Shown here: one piece after another, positions 34,533-45,551 of the stretch | Layout of the letters: the number at the start of each line of letters is the position of its first letter | How positions within the stretch are numbered: the first letter of the stretch is position 1 | Assembly (NCBI GenBank): GCA_036346375.1 | Contig: CM070512.1 | Location: 39,416,466 to 39,480,465 of the forward strand | Direction of reading: 5' to 3' | Source of the DNA: Guadua angustifolia | Lineage: Eukaryota > Streptophyta > Magnoliopsida > Poales > Poaceae | DNA length: 64,000 nt | Translations under genes and position numbers: made by a program | Notes under the pieces: model-generated | Seen by the model: the letters and a program-made list of their open reading frames with translations, nothing else | Told to the model about the DNA's origin: nothing | The model's database searches: none

Positions 34533-35067
34533 TTACTGATTAGCACTTCGGAGCAAGGAAAGGTTCCTCACATTCTTGAATCCCTGCATGCACACCCGGA
34601 TTAAGGTAGCAAGCAAGCATATATGTTAGCTATCGATCAGCGAGTACTAGTAGATTAATCAATTTTCAGATGGATGTTAGATGCATGTATATGCCTTACC
34701 GCGTTTACAAGGTCTGAAGCCGCGAGCTTGGATCGGTTGCCCGAGTTGCAACCCTGTCAAAAAACAATGTCAGAGATTACTGATGATGATATATATAGCT
34801 TGGTAGTGTGGTAGCAATTTGTAGCAGATTTTCTTTCTGACGAGAGAGAGAGAGAGAGACTTACCACGATGCTCTTCAAAGTGTGGATTATTCTCCTTGC
34901 CTACTTGAAATTAAAAAAAAGAGAAGGAATCACAATTAAAGCTGCTGCCCTCTTAATTGTTAATTTCTTTCTGAGTTGTGGCTGACTGACCTTGAGGGGT
35001 GACAGAGAGGTAGTAGGGAACATTGCGAGCACCGGCGACATGCCCTTTCTCAAAGTCCTCCCGCATT
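34533..35067 (-). pseudogene. Rhodanese-domain (single-domain sulfurtransferase) gene remnant
   Basis: Four exons with GT-AG borders on the minus strand: 34991-35067, 34865-34900, 34700-34753 and 34533-34583. They read MREDFEKGHVAGARNVPYYL and SVTPQ; GKENNPHFEEHR; GCNSGNRSKLAASDLVNA with the catalytic Cys loop CxSGxRS; and GFKNVRNLSLLRSANQ then stop. The order and motifs match small plant rhodanese proteins, which transfer sulfur through the loop Cys. Two parts of the domain are missing: the stretch between NPHFEE and the VGC strand (exon 2 then also changes phase against exon 3), and the EGGY motif after NVRNL. The first exon(s), which would end YLDVR, were not found. It is most likely a decayed or internally deleted gene; a reduced transcript cannot be excluded. 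Confidence 0.72.
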
Positions 35068-35179
35068 CTGAAGGATTAATTAATTCATGCAATTTTATAA
35101 CTTTAGTCGAATCGAATTAACGAATTGGCCTGTTAGTTGACTTGGAAGGATAGAAGAGATACTGACGGAATCAAATCGC

Positions 35180-35640
35180 GAACTATTATACACGTTCAGT
35201 ATGCGCCACGTAATCGCCTAAATCGTTTTGCGAAAAAAAGTCCTTTTCTAATTTTTCAGATAGCGAATAGGTCCAAAAAATAACAAATGTGTCCTCGCTT
35301 CTTACGTTCAAGTCCTTTTCCGCTTTTAGGGAAAATGTTTTCATCACCGAAAAACCAAAAAAGTTTTCGCCACAAAAAACGGAAAAATGTTTTTTCACAC
35401 AAAAAAACACAGATTCTCCCGCTTTTCCGGAAAATGTTTTACATCGAAAAAAACCCGAAAAAATGTTTCGCCACCCAAGAAAAACGGAAAAAATGTTTTC
35501 GTCACAAAAAAAAAACACAGATTCCTCCCGTTTTTCCCATGAAAAATGTTTTCGTCACCGAAAAAAATGTTTTCACCACCCAAAAAAACCGGAAAAAATG
35601 TTTTCGTCACAAAAAAAAACACAGATTCCTCCACCTTTTT
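35180..35640. repeat. Helitron-like fragment with tandem repeats of about 105 bp
   Basis: 35184-35340 matches the inside of the Helitron at 54675 (AATCGCGAAC, CCTTTTCTAATTTTTC, GATAGYGARTAKGTCC, CTTACGTYYAGGTCC). It is followed by about three units of 100-110 bp containing CGGAAAAAATGTTTTCGTCA and ACACAGATTCCTCC (35320-35418, 35419-35526, 35527-35635). No Helitron termini recognised here, so this is a fragment or a truncated relative. It lies in what would be an upstream intron of the rhodanese gene. Confidence 0.55.
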
Positions 35641-35751
35641 TCCCCGAGCTCATGCTATCGAAATTGGCATGCAAGTCAGAAGGCCAGACATAGTAGTGGT
35701 GATGCTGCCACAGATACAAAGCACAAGGTACATATATAGCTAAAGAAACTT

Positions 35752-36252
35752 ATTCCGAGGGAGCTTGTTACGAAACACGTCACACATAAATAATCAATAG
35801 CATTATTTTTTTTGGTCTATTAGATATTGGTGTTTTTTTTCTCATGAGCAAGCACTCAGTTGACTATTCAACGCTTTCCTTTTTAATATAAGTTGTACAA
35901 ATCTTGAAGCAAACAAAAAGATAATTAATTATCATCAACCCTTCATTTATGTTTTAATATTTGTGCAACTGTTAAAAAAAAGCATTGAAGCACCTCTCAA
36001 ACTGAAAATTTGAGTGCTATTAAAAAAAACAATCATATCCTCGACAACCCAAGAATCAGATCAATAATCACATAAAAGATACAAATATAGATAGCCATGT
36101 CCATGATGATGCAGTGACACATCCCATCTCAAATAAAAATCAGGTCAGATCGTGTAGAGGCCTCAATCATTATAAGTAGTTTGGTTCCTCGTGCACTCAC
36201 CTGACCTAATCTTCCCCACAAAAGAAGAAGAACAAGTTTAAGAAGAAGAATG
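35752..36252. repeat. Diverged duplicate of 13936-14575 (copy B)
   Basis: Colinear with copy A over about 500 bp (see motifs there). On the minus strand a splice-donor-like CAGGTGAGTGC occurs near 36201, and the equivalent place in copy A also has a GT donor-like site (GGTCAGGTTAGT). It lies upstream of the rhodanese exons on the same strand, so it may be that gene's 5' untranslated or intron region. That is an inference. Confidence 0.65.
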
Positions 36253-36939
36253 CTTGGATCAGTGGATAAGAGAGCGCGTGGAAAGCGGCATTTCTCGGAG
36301 CGGAGCAACCATGGAGGCCGGCCATGAAAAAGATTGCATTGGTGGGGGCTCCTCTGCTTATCCTCTTGCTTCCCAATCACCTCCCCTCCTCGATCATTTC
36401 AACAATCTACCCCTCTTCTGGACTATCTATCTATCAACAAGACTATGTACGTAATGTACTCCATTGTTTGCTCAAGTTAGTAGCGGTGCAAATATTCTCT
36501 ATTCCATTATCGACGATCAATCGAGCTTCCGATTGCCGCAGCATGTTGCATTCGAGTCTGTCATCTTGTCGAACGTACGAGCGCGCCTCTGTTGTTGGTA
36601 TCTAGTTAATGATTTGTGATCGGACGTCCATTCCACTGTGTAATAGTTTTTGATGCTTGTAATATTTTTTTCTATGTTTATAATATTTTCCCTATACATA
36701 CAACATTTTTCTTCGATAACAGTAGAAATATTGCACACGTTGAAAAAATATTGCAACTGTGGAAAAAAATGTTGCAAGTAGCGTCCGATGAAATGAACAG
36801 TGATCGGACATCTAATTACTAGTACTCGCCCTAGTTATATTATAACCTTGCTCTGACCTGACCTACTGGCACATACACACTGAACCCATTGTATCTAGTA
36901 TTTGTTGATTCCGCTATTGGGAAAGTCTAGCAAGGGGAA
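36253..36939. other. No recognisable gene; AT-rich MITE-like block
   Basis: 36610-36830 is AT-rich with repeated ATATT and GTTGCAA motifs, between GTGATCGGACGTCC near 36617 and GTGATCGGACATC near 36800. These two are direct, not inverted, so a MITE is not proven. The rest is unassigned. Confidence 0.3.
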
Positions 36940-37436
36940 TAATACCTATACTAAAGTCCGAAGACTTCGGCGCCTGGGAGGCCTGCCGTGTCGCGCCGGC
37001 TCCCCTCGCGCGGCCCGCTCGGCTAGTTTTTTTTGCGTGTAGGTCCCTCAAAAAATACGTAATTACGTGTAGGTCCTTCCCACGATTTTTTACGAAAATA
37101 ACCTTTTAGTTTAGAAAAATCGTGAAACTTTCGTGAAGGACCTAAATAAATACCGAAAAAAGAGCGTAATTATGTTTTGATCATTCCAGCTATTTTTTGC
37201 GAAAAGGATCTTTCGATTTAGCGTAATCGCAGATCCTTCGTAAGAGGATCCTAGATAAATGAAAAGAAAGAACGTGATTGCGTTTGTATCCTTTCAACCG
37301 TTTCACGTGTTTTCTCAACGATTTTTTTTAAAAAAGTGTCGCCGAAAAAAAAACAAAATTGTTTCTACTTAAAATAACACACGCGACATATCACGCCGCG
37401 AAAACTTTCATAGTATCTTCCTAGAGTCAAAGAACT
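36940..37436. mobile_element. Helitron-like sequence, ends uncertain
   Basis: The left end (CCTATACTAAAGTCCGAAGA, then CTTCGG, GGCCTGCC) aligns with the first 60 bases of the Helitron at 54675, and both continue with repeated GTAGGTCC or ATAGGTCC strings. The TC start is mutated, and no certain CTRR end with hairpin was found, so only the family link is claimed. Confidence 0.4.
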
Positions 37437-38576
37437 TTGGTAGCATGCAGGGATGGAATTGAGGCTTTTCGCCGCACATGAGTACCCCTTTTTGGGCTGA
37501 GTATGATTCGACAATGGGCTTCAGTCAGTGATCGAAAACTTAACTTGGTTTCATCGATCGCAATTTGGATTCACCTGGACATTACACGTTGGATGATGAA
37601 TGTTACTCACCATTCACATGCGTAGTACTTACGTGCAGCCTAAATTTTTTAAAAGCGTACGTAAGCCTTTTTTTCCTTTGTGTTGAGATAAAGTCCAGTG
37701 GTAGCTAATACTCCTTGAAGTGACAAATAGTTATTGTTTTGGATATAAGTGTAATCTAATTTTCGAAACTTTTGCTATTAATATCTTTTTAAATATTTAA
37801 TTGAATATATGACAATCATATGGGTAGATTTGTCTTGAAAAGCACTTTTATAATATTATAATTTTATTGGGTTTTTAAATATATTACAATAGAAATTAGT
37901 GATCAAAACTGTGCTTTGGAGACCATGTTAATGTTCAAAATTACAATTATCTGTGTTCAGAAAGAGTACGTAGAGGTGTCCGTCGTTGAGGTTTGTGTCA
38001 ATCCCTTATAAACCTATCTCTTTCTTTTTCCTCTATTTCCTCTTCTCCATAGCTGGCACCCTGGCCTCCCCCCACCTGGTCATCATTCGTAAGGATAGCA
38101 ATGAAGCACATCCCAGTTTCCTACTGGGTAATTAATCCATTTGGTGTTGAGACGGGAAATTCCATGTAAAAGTATATGGACAAAAACATTGTCCTATCCA
38201 CCGTCTCCTATCACCATAAAGTAAGCATCCTATATCTCTATATACGCGGAATTAGCACTCCACTTTACCATTAAATAACCTAGATCACCTCTGAGTTACT
38301 CACATGTCGCCAATTGACACGTACCATTGATGAAAGGAGCAGCACTGCCAGTCATCTGCCATCTTTGCACCAAGCAGTCAACTGCTGCGCTAGCTGCCAT
38401 CGCCTCCTCCAGCCTTGTGCGCTGCCACCCCACCATAGCAGCCTCCACACACCTTTCTTTGTTCCCATCGCGATGCCACCTCACCTCCTATCACCATGAC
38501 GGCCTTCAGTATATTGTCATTGCCACTTTAGACAATCTACACCCCCTCCTTTGTTACCTTGGGTGGACGTGGTCCT
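37437..38576. other. Non-coding; probable Stowaway-like MITE at about 37706-37973
   Basis: Within 37706-37973 an AT-rich segment begins TACTCCTTGAAGTGAC and ends GTTCAGAAAGAGTAC, which are short imperfect inverted ends of Stowaway type. The interior motif AATATCTTTTTAAATATTTAA fits such MITEs. 38290-38500 is C-rich with repeated CCACC and GCC motifs and gives only spurious ORFs. No gene recognised. Confidence 0.35.
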
Positions 38577-38822
38577 TGTTAGAAATCACCTATACGAGAA
38601 GACAAACTTCCTTTTAGAAGACGAAATACAACTTGCTCTGTATATCGGTAGAAAAAAAATACTTCCCTGCGTTTTGGTTCTATTCTATGCAACAGCAGCG
38701 CAATGCAGAAACCAGCACAAACAGTAAAGTATCAGGCACAAGAAACAAGTAGCAAGCGAAGACACACTTCAAATTTTGGTGCTGCGCAAATTGCTTCCCC
38801 GTAGCTTTTCTAGTTATCTTCT

Positions 38823-39499
38823 TGTCGGGGATTGGATATTTGCTACAGACGACCATCGTAGCTCGGAAGTCTCCGGGCTACCCTTGCCCGGGAGGCGTCC
38901 CCGCATTTCGACTCGAGCTGCTCCGACCTTCGCCGAGCCCTTTCCCGAAAGGTGCTTGCTCGGGGTTCAGAACTGCACGACGAGCCGCCAAGATGCCTCG
39001 AGATTCACCCAAAAGCCGGGCACGATCCACGAAGAATACGTTGCATTTATCGCGTTAGCTCGCGCGTGGTCTCGCTACCAAGAACTACGCCATCTGCACT
39101 CGTCGCCGTGGTGCCCGGCGGGTGGCGCGGCAACAGCTCTACGCACGTCCAGCACAGTAGCGCGCCCCCTGTAATAACTGCTTTGTCGCCTGTAATCCTC
39201 TATAAATACCTCCTCCCACGAAGGGTTCGAGGTTCGCATGCATCTACTTTCCACACTTGTACACAGAGCATAATGCATTGTAAGAGACCTTCACACATCA
39301 GTTCAATCACTGGACGTAGGGTTGTTATCTCCTTGGTGAGAGGCCCGAACCAGACAAAAACGATCTCCCTGCTCGCTGCCATTGTCTTTGTAGCTCGGTA
39401 GGACCTCGGAAGCTATACCCCCCGTGAAAAAGGGGCCCTGGGTTGATCCCTCATTCACCAAGTAAGCTCGGCGGGGGACCGGTTCCCGAATCGTCGACA
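38823..39499 (+). mobile_element. 5' LTR of the Tat element
   Basis: 677 bp, TGTCGGGGATTGGATATT to GAATCGTCGACA. It differs from the 3' LTR by scattered substitutions and small indels, so the insertion is not very recent. It holds a TATA box at 39201 followed by the transcript start region TTCGAGGTTCGCATGCATC. Confidence 0.92.
39201..39208 (+). promoter_or_regulatory. TATA box in 5' LTR
   Basis: TATAAATA, 378 bp into the LTR. The same motif is at 50456-50463 in the 3' LTR. Confidence 0.65.
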
Positions 39500-39521
39500 G
39501 CTGGCGCCGTCTGTGGGGATC
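39500..39521 (+). other. Primer binding site of the Tat element
   Basis: Starting one or two bases after the LTR, TGGCGCCGTCTGTGGGGA is the type of tRNA-complementary site found in Tat-lineage elements. The tRNA was not identified with certainty. Confidence 0.65.
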
Positions 39522-39552
39522 GACTGAGTCCTTTCGCGAGGAATCCCTGAGG

Positions 39553-41702
39553 ATGCCGAACTCACAAGACAATGAAGACCTCTGCGTCTTCGACGACGTG
39601 GAGGACAACGACGAATACTACGCCAGCGATGGCGTGGGTGGTGCGGTCGACCCGGAGGGCCACACCGAAACCAGGAGTCTTTCCCCGGTGGCCGCAGCGC
39701 GAGAGCGTTTCCTTCGCTCGCGACCGGATACCCTCATTCGTGAGGAAGGGTCTGGCGGCCCCCGTGATGATCGGGGCGCTCCCGACCGTCTCGAGCTCAG
39801 CCTAGAGACCACGGCGCACGACACCGCTTCGATGTCGCCCGCGCCGTCTTGGTGCTCCCGCAGCGTCAACATGGCGGGAAGGGAGGGTGATCAAGAGGAA
39901 CGGCGGTCTCCAGCAGCTTCCTCTCCTCACCAGCACAATGCTGGCGAGGATCTCCCGGAGTTGTCCCCGGGCAGGAACCCGGTGATCGTCCACCGCCAAC
40001 CTAGCGGGGGGACGGGTGCCGGGGCTAGAGGCCGGGGCCGCGAAAATCTCAGTGAATACCACTCCCCGGAGCACGTGCGCGACCGCCTCCCAAGGTCGCC
40101 CCCCGTCGCTCCCCAGAGCATCGAGCGCCTTCGTGCCATGGCGACGATCGTGCGCGGTCTCCAGAACTTCTCCAACCAAGCGGACCTGGCGGCCATGGGG
40201 GCGCTCGTGGCTGAAAACCTGGAAAAGCTCGCCGCCGATATAGGGCTCTCAGACCGCTGGTGTTCAAAGGCCCCGAGCATTTCCTCGACCATAAACACCA
40301 CTCCCGCTAGCACCTCCCAAGTCTCGCCGGGGAGGCTGCGGGAAGCAACACCGGCCCCGTGAGGACATCCGGAGCGGTTCCCGAATGGCCTCGCGGGCTC
40401 GCGGGCATACTTCGTCCGCCCACGAACGGTCCGAGTGTTCCACTTCGAACCTACCGTTGTCGCGCCAGCAGGGGGGCGTATTCTCTCGCCTCACCCCATG
40501 CGCAAAGGACCGTGTGGGCCCTAGGCGCAGTGATCACCATGCCCGGAGGGGTCGTCACGATGGCCCGGCATTTGGGTGCCGAACCTTTTCGGCGTCCCTC
40601 CGTAACGTCTCGTGGCCAAGCAAGTTCAAGCCTGGCCACATCGAGCGATTCAATGGGACTCAGAACCTAGACGAGTTCCTCTCGATCTACTCCACTGCCG
40701 TCCTGGCGGCAGGAGGGGACGAGGGGGTTATGGCAAATTACCTCCCCACCGTCCTCGATGGCTCTGCTCGGACATGGCTCTTCAATCAGAAGGAGGGGTT
40801 GATCCGCTCGTGGAGGCAGCGATCCGAGGCCCTCCAAGCAAACTTCCAAAGCTGTTATACTCGGCCGGGCAACGAGCGCAACCTGGAGAGGCTGATCCAG
40901 ACGGACAAAGAAACTTTGCGGGAGTTTGTCCAGAGATTCATCAAGGTGAGGAACTCCATCCCGAGCATTTCGGATGAGGCGGTCGTCCGGGCCTTCAAGT
41001 TTGGGGTCCGTGATGTCCGCCTCACTCAAGATCTAGAGATCCATTTCGACACGCCGCCAACGAGCTGTTCAGAGGGCCGATCACACGCTGAATCGCGTGG
41101 CCGTGCAATGGAAGAAAATGATCGACGAGGGCAAGCTACCGCCTCACTGGCTCGAAGGCCCTCGAGCAAAAAGCACTGCTCCGTCGAAAAGAAGATCAAA
41201 AGAAGAAAAGGTCGACGTGTTGTGTGGTGGCCGCCGCTGATCGCCGCTCATCACAGGTTTCGGCCCTTCGGCGGCAATAAGAGAGGGCGGCGGGTCGGCC
41301 ACGACGGAGGCGCGACGACCAAGATGACAACAACCAAGGCCGCGGCGATCAAGATCGCGACGGCCAAGGTCGTGGGCGCGAAGCACGGGAGCGGGTGCCG
41401 TCTCGGCGTCCGCTTCGCCGTTTCCATCGATGGCGGCCACGACCTCCGCGAATCGCGGACTTAGGCGTCACCTGGAGAAGTTCTACAATGGCGAAGGGCC
41501 CATGCCCGTGCTGCCAGAAAAAGGGGACAGCGGCAAAGGCAAGGGCCCCGCAAACGACGACGACTACATGAGCTACCAGGAGCCCCGCAACCACATAGCC
41601 GTCATATTCGGGGGCTCCTCGGCCTATAAGTCCCGCAGGGATCTGAAGGAGGCCGCACGGGAGGTCGGCCATATCACTCAGGGCAAGTCACCCGTGCAAT
41701 AG
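39553..41702 (+). pseudogene. Tat gag, in three frames
   Basis: The first ORF (39553-40362, 269 codons) is an acidic, Ser/Pro/Arg-rich N-terminal part starting MPNSQDNEDLCVFDD. A second ORF (40385-41464) holds the conserved gag core: KFKPGHIERFNGTQNLDEFL, ANYLPTVLDGSARTWLFNQ, LQANFQSCYTRPGNERNLER, DKETLREFVQRFIKVRNSIP. A third (41430-41702) continues with LEKFYNGEGPMPVLPEKG and IAVIFGGSSAYKSRRDLKEA, the usual gag-protease linker of this lineage. Gag forms the particle that packages element RNA. The stop at 40360 and the frame changes near 41090 and 41440 make it a pseudogene. No zinc knuckle was seen. Confidence 0.85.
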
Positions 41703-42180
41703 CTCAAGTGGTCCGAGCTGCCCCTCACTTTCTCCAAGGACGATTGTCCCCTTGGAATGACCAAGCCCCAAAGGCTCCCGTTGGTCGTGAGCCCGACCAT
41801 CAACAATGCTAAGGTCGGCCGTGAGATGCAAGTCCCTCGTTCCAAGATCAAGAGCATAGCCGTCCCATTCTACGCTCGGGGGGCTCGCGAACTTCCGAAC
41901 CGAGCTAATCAACTTCGAGGTCGTTGACTTCAAGTCAACCTACAACGCCATCTTGGGCAGGCCGTCCCTCTCCAAGTTCATGGCCGCTACGCATCACGCC
42001 TATCGCTGCTCAAGGTCCCTGCATCAAAGGTGCTATCATTGTCAAAGGCGCACCACAGTATGCCCTGAACTGCGACGAAAAGTCACTCGATATGGTCGGG
42101 AAGCTGCCTCAGCGCGGCCCCGACCAAGCGCCAGCGCACTCTCGTCCTAAGATTGCCCTCTAGCCCGGAGGAGAAACCAA
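41703..42180 (+). pseudogene. Tat aspartic protease without active site
   Basis: N-terminal flank LTFSKDDCPLGMTKPQRLPL and SPTINNAKVGRE lead straight into MQVPRSKIKSIAVPFYA. The family normally has about 15-20 residues with the catalytic Asp-Gly/Ser-Gly between these blocks, and here they are gone. Later parts survive in other frames: FEVVDFKSTYNAILGRPSL near 41920-41965 and KFMAATHHAYRC near 41980. An enzyme without its catalytic Asp cannot mature the polyprotein. Confidence 0.75.
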
Positions 42181-42219
42181 GGCGGTCCCTCTAAACTAGG
42201 CCGACCCGTCCAAAGTCTT

Positions 42220-43060
42220 CCATCTGGGATCTTCCCTAGATCCCAAATAGGATCTCGAGCTCGTCACTTTCCTCCGGAGGAGCGCGGACGTGTTCACCTG
42301 GGAACCGTCCGACATGCCCGGAGTCCCAAGGGAAGTGATTGAGCATAGACTAGCTGTTCGGCCTGATAAAAGACCTGTGCTCCAGAAGCTCAGGCGATTT
42401 TCCCCGGAGAAACAGGCAATCATCCGGGAAGAACTCGACAAACTCCTCAAAGCCGGCTTCGTTAGGGAAGTCGAGCATTCGGAGTGGCTGGCAAACCCAG
42501 TCATTGTCAAGAAGAAAGGTGGCAAGTGGCGCATGTGTGTCAATCACACCGGCCTAAATGCCGCCTGCCCGAAGGACAACTTTCCGCTGCCACGCATTGA
42601 CCAACTGGTCGACGCTACGACGGAGTCCCAGGTGATGAGCTTCCTGGATGCCTACTCAGGCTATCACCAAGTTAGCTTGTTCCCTGGGGACGAAGAAAAG
42701 ACTTCCTTCATTACTCCATTCGGCACATTCTGCTACACGACCATGTCTTTCGGTCTACGGAATGCCGGGGCAACTTTCCAATGCTTGATGCAGAAAACTT
42801 TCCGGGACCAAATAGGTTGAAACCTGGAAGTGTATGTAGATGATATCGTAGTTAAAAGTAAGCTCGTCTCAGGTCATATATCCGACCTCGAGGAGACCTT
42901 TTGTAATCTCAATAGACATCGAATAAAGTTTAATCCCGAAAATTGCGTCTTTGGGGTGAAAGCGGGCAAGGTGCTCGGGTACCTTATCGGGCCTCGTGGC
43001 ATTGGCGCCAATCCGGAGAAAATCGGGCTATCGAAAGGATGCGCCCTCAGGCTCATATGA
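42220..43060 (+). pseudogene. Tat reverse transcriptase
   Basis: HRLAVRPDKRPVLQKLRRFS opens the domain (near 42345), then DKLLKAGFVREVEHSEWLAN, KKKGGKWRMCVNHTGLNAA, NFPLPRIDQLVD, SFLDAYSGYHQV and TTMSFGLRNAGATFQCLMQ. A TGA at 42818-42820 falls between this and the catalytic box YVDD (42833-42844). The connection domain follows (NCVFGVKAGKVLGYLIGPRG) and frays near 43060. The YVDD box itself is intact. Confidence 0.9.
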
Positions 43061-43081
43061 AATCAAACCCTAACTGGGCGC

Positions 43082-43640
43082 ATGGCGGCCCTAAGTCGCT
43101 TCATTTCCCGGTCAGGTGAGCGCGGCCTACCCTTCTTCAAGGCATTCCACAGGCACGAGGGCTTCGTCTGGACAGAAGAGGCTGACCGCTCCTTCAAAGA
43201 GCTGAAGCAGTACCTGTCCAGCCCCCCGATCTTAGCTACGCCAAGGTCGGAGGAGTCACTCCTACTTTACCTCGTAGCGACACCCCATGCCGTAAGCGCG
43301 GTGCTGGTGGTAGAGCGAGAAGGGATGCAGCGTCCGATATACTACGTCAGCAAGGTCTTGCACGGACCAAAGGAGCGTTACCCTGAGGTCCAGAAGCTCC
43401 TGTACTCGCTGCTCGTGGCTTCTAGGAAGTTACGCCACTACTTCCAAGCCCACAAGGTCGTCGTCCCGACCAACTTCCCACTTAGAGAGATCCTAAGAAA
43501 TCCAGACGCCATCGGCCGGATAGCGAAGTGGGCCATGGAACTCGCAGAGTTCGACATCCACTTCTCTGCCCGCACGGCAATCAAGTCCCAGATCCTGGCA
43601 GACTTCGTGGCGGAATGGACGAACCCCTTGACCCGCCATC
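43082..43640 (+). pseudogene. Tat RNase H (first)
   Basis: RH connection and domain in one frame: GLPFFKAFHRHEGFVWTEEA, FKELKQYLSSPPILATPR, LLLYLVATPHAVSAVLVVER, PIYYVSKVLHGPKERYPEVQ, SRKLRHYFQAHKVVVPTNFP, GRIAKWAMELAEFDIHFSAR, ADFVAEWTN. This is the same domain that is found inverted and repeated at 9651-10280. Note LYLVATP where a catalytic Asp would be expected in canonical RNase H; this lineage commonly has lost it. Confidence 0.9.
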
Positions 43641-44315
43641 GAAGTCTCGAGAATCTCGGGGCGGCATTTGAACCATGTGCCGACGGGTCGAGCTTCGGCG
43701 CCGAAATTTGGCGTAATCTTCGTGTCCCCTCAAGGGGATCGGCTCCAATATGTTATCCAACTACACTTCGCCGCAACCAACAACGCGGCAGAGTATGAAG
43801 GCCTCTTGGCCGGGCTACGAGCGTGCAAGGCGCTCGGGGTCCAGTGGCTAACTGTGAAGGGCGATTCGCAGCTGGTCGTCAACCAAGTCAACAAGGAGTA
43901 TCAGTGTTCCGATCACTCAATGGCGCTTTACTTGGTTGAGGTAAGGAAGATGGAGCGGTACTTTAGAAATTTCAAAGTACTCTACATCCCCAGGAAGGAC
44001 AATTCCCTGGCCGACTACCTTTCCAAGGTCGGTTACTCGCAGATGCCCGCCCCTCCGGGGGCGCTCGTTGAGCATCTGCACAAGCCCTCCATTCCCTCTG
44101 TAGAGGAGGCAACCCCCCAGATGCCCACCCCTCCGGGGGCGCTCGTTGAGCATCTGCACAAGCCCTCCATTCCCTCTGTAGAGGAGGCAACCCCCCAGAT
44201 GCCCGCCCTACCCGGGGCGCTAGTAGAGCATCTGCACAAGCCCTCCATTCCCTCTGTAGAGGAGGCACAAGAGACGTGCGGTAACGTCTCCTTCCTCGAG
44301 CAAGGTGCAAACTAG
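43640..44315 (+). pseudogene. Second, archaeal-type RNase H with triplicated linker
   Basis: A frameshift around 43670-43800 links to a second RNase H: GVIFVSPQGDRLQYVIQLHF, ATNNAAEYEGLLAGLRACKA, TVKGDSQLVVNQVNKEYQCS, VLYIPRKDNSLADYLSKVGY. The acidic residues Glu (AEYEG), Asp (GDSQL) and Asp (KDNSLAD) of this fold are present. The domain is diagnostic of the Tat lineage. It is followed by three tandem 26-residue units before a stop at 44313. Confidence 0.9.
44040..44273 (+). repeat. 78-bp in-frame tandem repeat, three copies
   Basis: Units 44040-44117, 44118-44195 and 44196-44273 encode QMPAPPGALVEHLHKPSIPS plus VEEATP with few changes. The third unit is the most diverged and ends AQE. The length is a multiple of three, so the frame is kept. 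The unit covers the linker between the second RNase H and integrase. Confidence 0.95.
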
Positions 44316-44329
44316 ATAACGCCATTCGT

Positions 44330-45551
44330 CCAGTATCTTGCCCACGGGACACTGCCCGAGGAGGAAGCCGAGCGTTCCCGGCTTAAAAGGCAGTCCTCTG
44401 CTTACAAGCTAGTAGAGGGCGCCTTATACTGCAAAGGGGCACTTGGAATCCTCTCCAAGTGTATATCTCGAGAAGAGGGCAATTTCCTTCTCAGAGATAT
44501 CCATGAGGGAATGTGTGGCGCTCACTCGTCCTTCTAGACGCTCGTAAGCAAAGCATTCTGCTTAGGATATTATTGGCCAATAGCTTTAGACGACGCTCGG
44601 GCACTCGTGGCGACCTGCCGGGCGTGCCAGTTCCACGCCCGTAAGACCCACCAGCCAGCGTACACGCTACAGACCATCCCACTCTCATGGACATTCTCGA
44701 CCTGGGGGGCTGACATTCTCGGGCCTTTCCCCCGTGGTCGAAAGGGTTGCAAATACTTGCTCGTGGCCATCGACACTTTCTCTAAGTGGATCAAGGCCGA
44801 GCCCGTATCAACCATTTCGGCTCAAGCAGCCAAGAGATTTTTCCGCAGCACCGTGGTGACACATTTCGGGATCCCCAATCGCCTCATCACGGACAATGGC
44901 ACCCAGTTCACCAGCGAACTGTTCCAAGCCTACTGCGAAGACATCGGAACAAAAGTCTGCTTTGCCTCCGTAGCTCATCCACAGAGTAACGGAGCAGCCG
45001 AGCGAGCAAATGGCTAAATCCTTCAAGGGGTCAAGAAAAGGGTCTTCAAAGACCTCGCCCGGCATGGCGGGTCATGGGTGGACGAGCTTCCTTCCGTCCT
45101 CTGGTCTGTGTGCACCACGGCGAGCCGAGCTACGGGCGAAACGCCTTTCCAACTCGTCTATGGTGCCGAGGCCGTCCTACCCGCCGAAATTGTGCTCGAA
45201 TCCCCGAGAATTCACCTGGCCGAAAGTATTCACCAAGGTCGCGAGCGTCGCCTCGACCTCGACCTCGCCGAAGAGGCGCGCGCTAGGGTGCTGCTCCGAT
45301 CCGCTGTTTACCAACAAGCTCTTCGCAGGCACGCGGCCAAGTCCATTCGGCCCCGAGCCTTGCAAGTTGGGGACCTCGTCCTAAGGCGCATTCAAGATGC
45401 GTCGAAGGCCAACAAGCTCTCTTCCAGGTGGGAGGGTCCTTTCACCGTCGTTTCGATAGCACGCCCGGGGGCTGCCCGCCTGGCAAGGGAGGATGGCCGC
45501 GTGCTCATGAGCTCATGGAATATCGACCAGCTGCACAAGTTCTATGTTTAA
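44330..45551 (+). pseudogene. Tat integrase
   Basis: Zinc region: REEGNFLLRDIHEGMCGAHS, a TAG stop at 44535, then KAFCLGYYWPIALDDARALV and the CRACQFHAR Cys pair. Catalytic core: first Asp in WGADILGPFPRG (about 44707), second in LITDNGTQFTSELF (about 44887), Glu in QSNGAAERANG (about 45000). A TAA at 45015 interrupts, and the C-terminal part continues in a shifted ORF to 45551: VDELPSVLWSVCTTASRATG, QLVYGAEAVLPAEI, KLSSRWEGPFTVVSIARPGA, SWNIDQLHKFYV. All three catalytic acids remain, but two stops disable it. Confidence 0.92.

Noticed and set aside
35287..35739. Lys/Phe-rich ORFs of up to 150 codons
   Set aside because: Generated by the 105-bp tandem repeat in a Helitron-like fragment; no codon structure.
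38314..38617. Small host protein encoded at 38314-38617
   Set aside because: C-rich repeats give frames on both strands; no start context or family signal.
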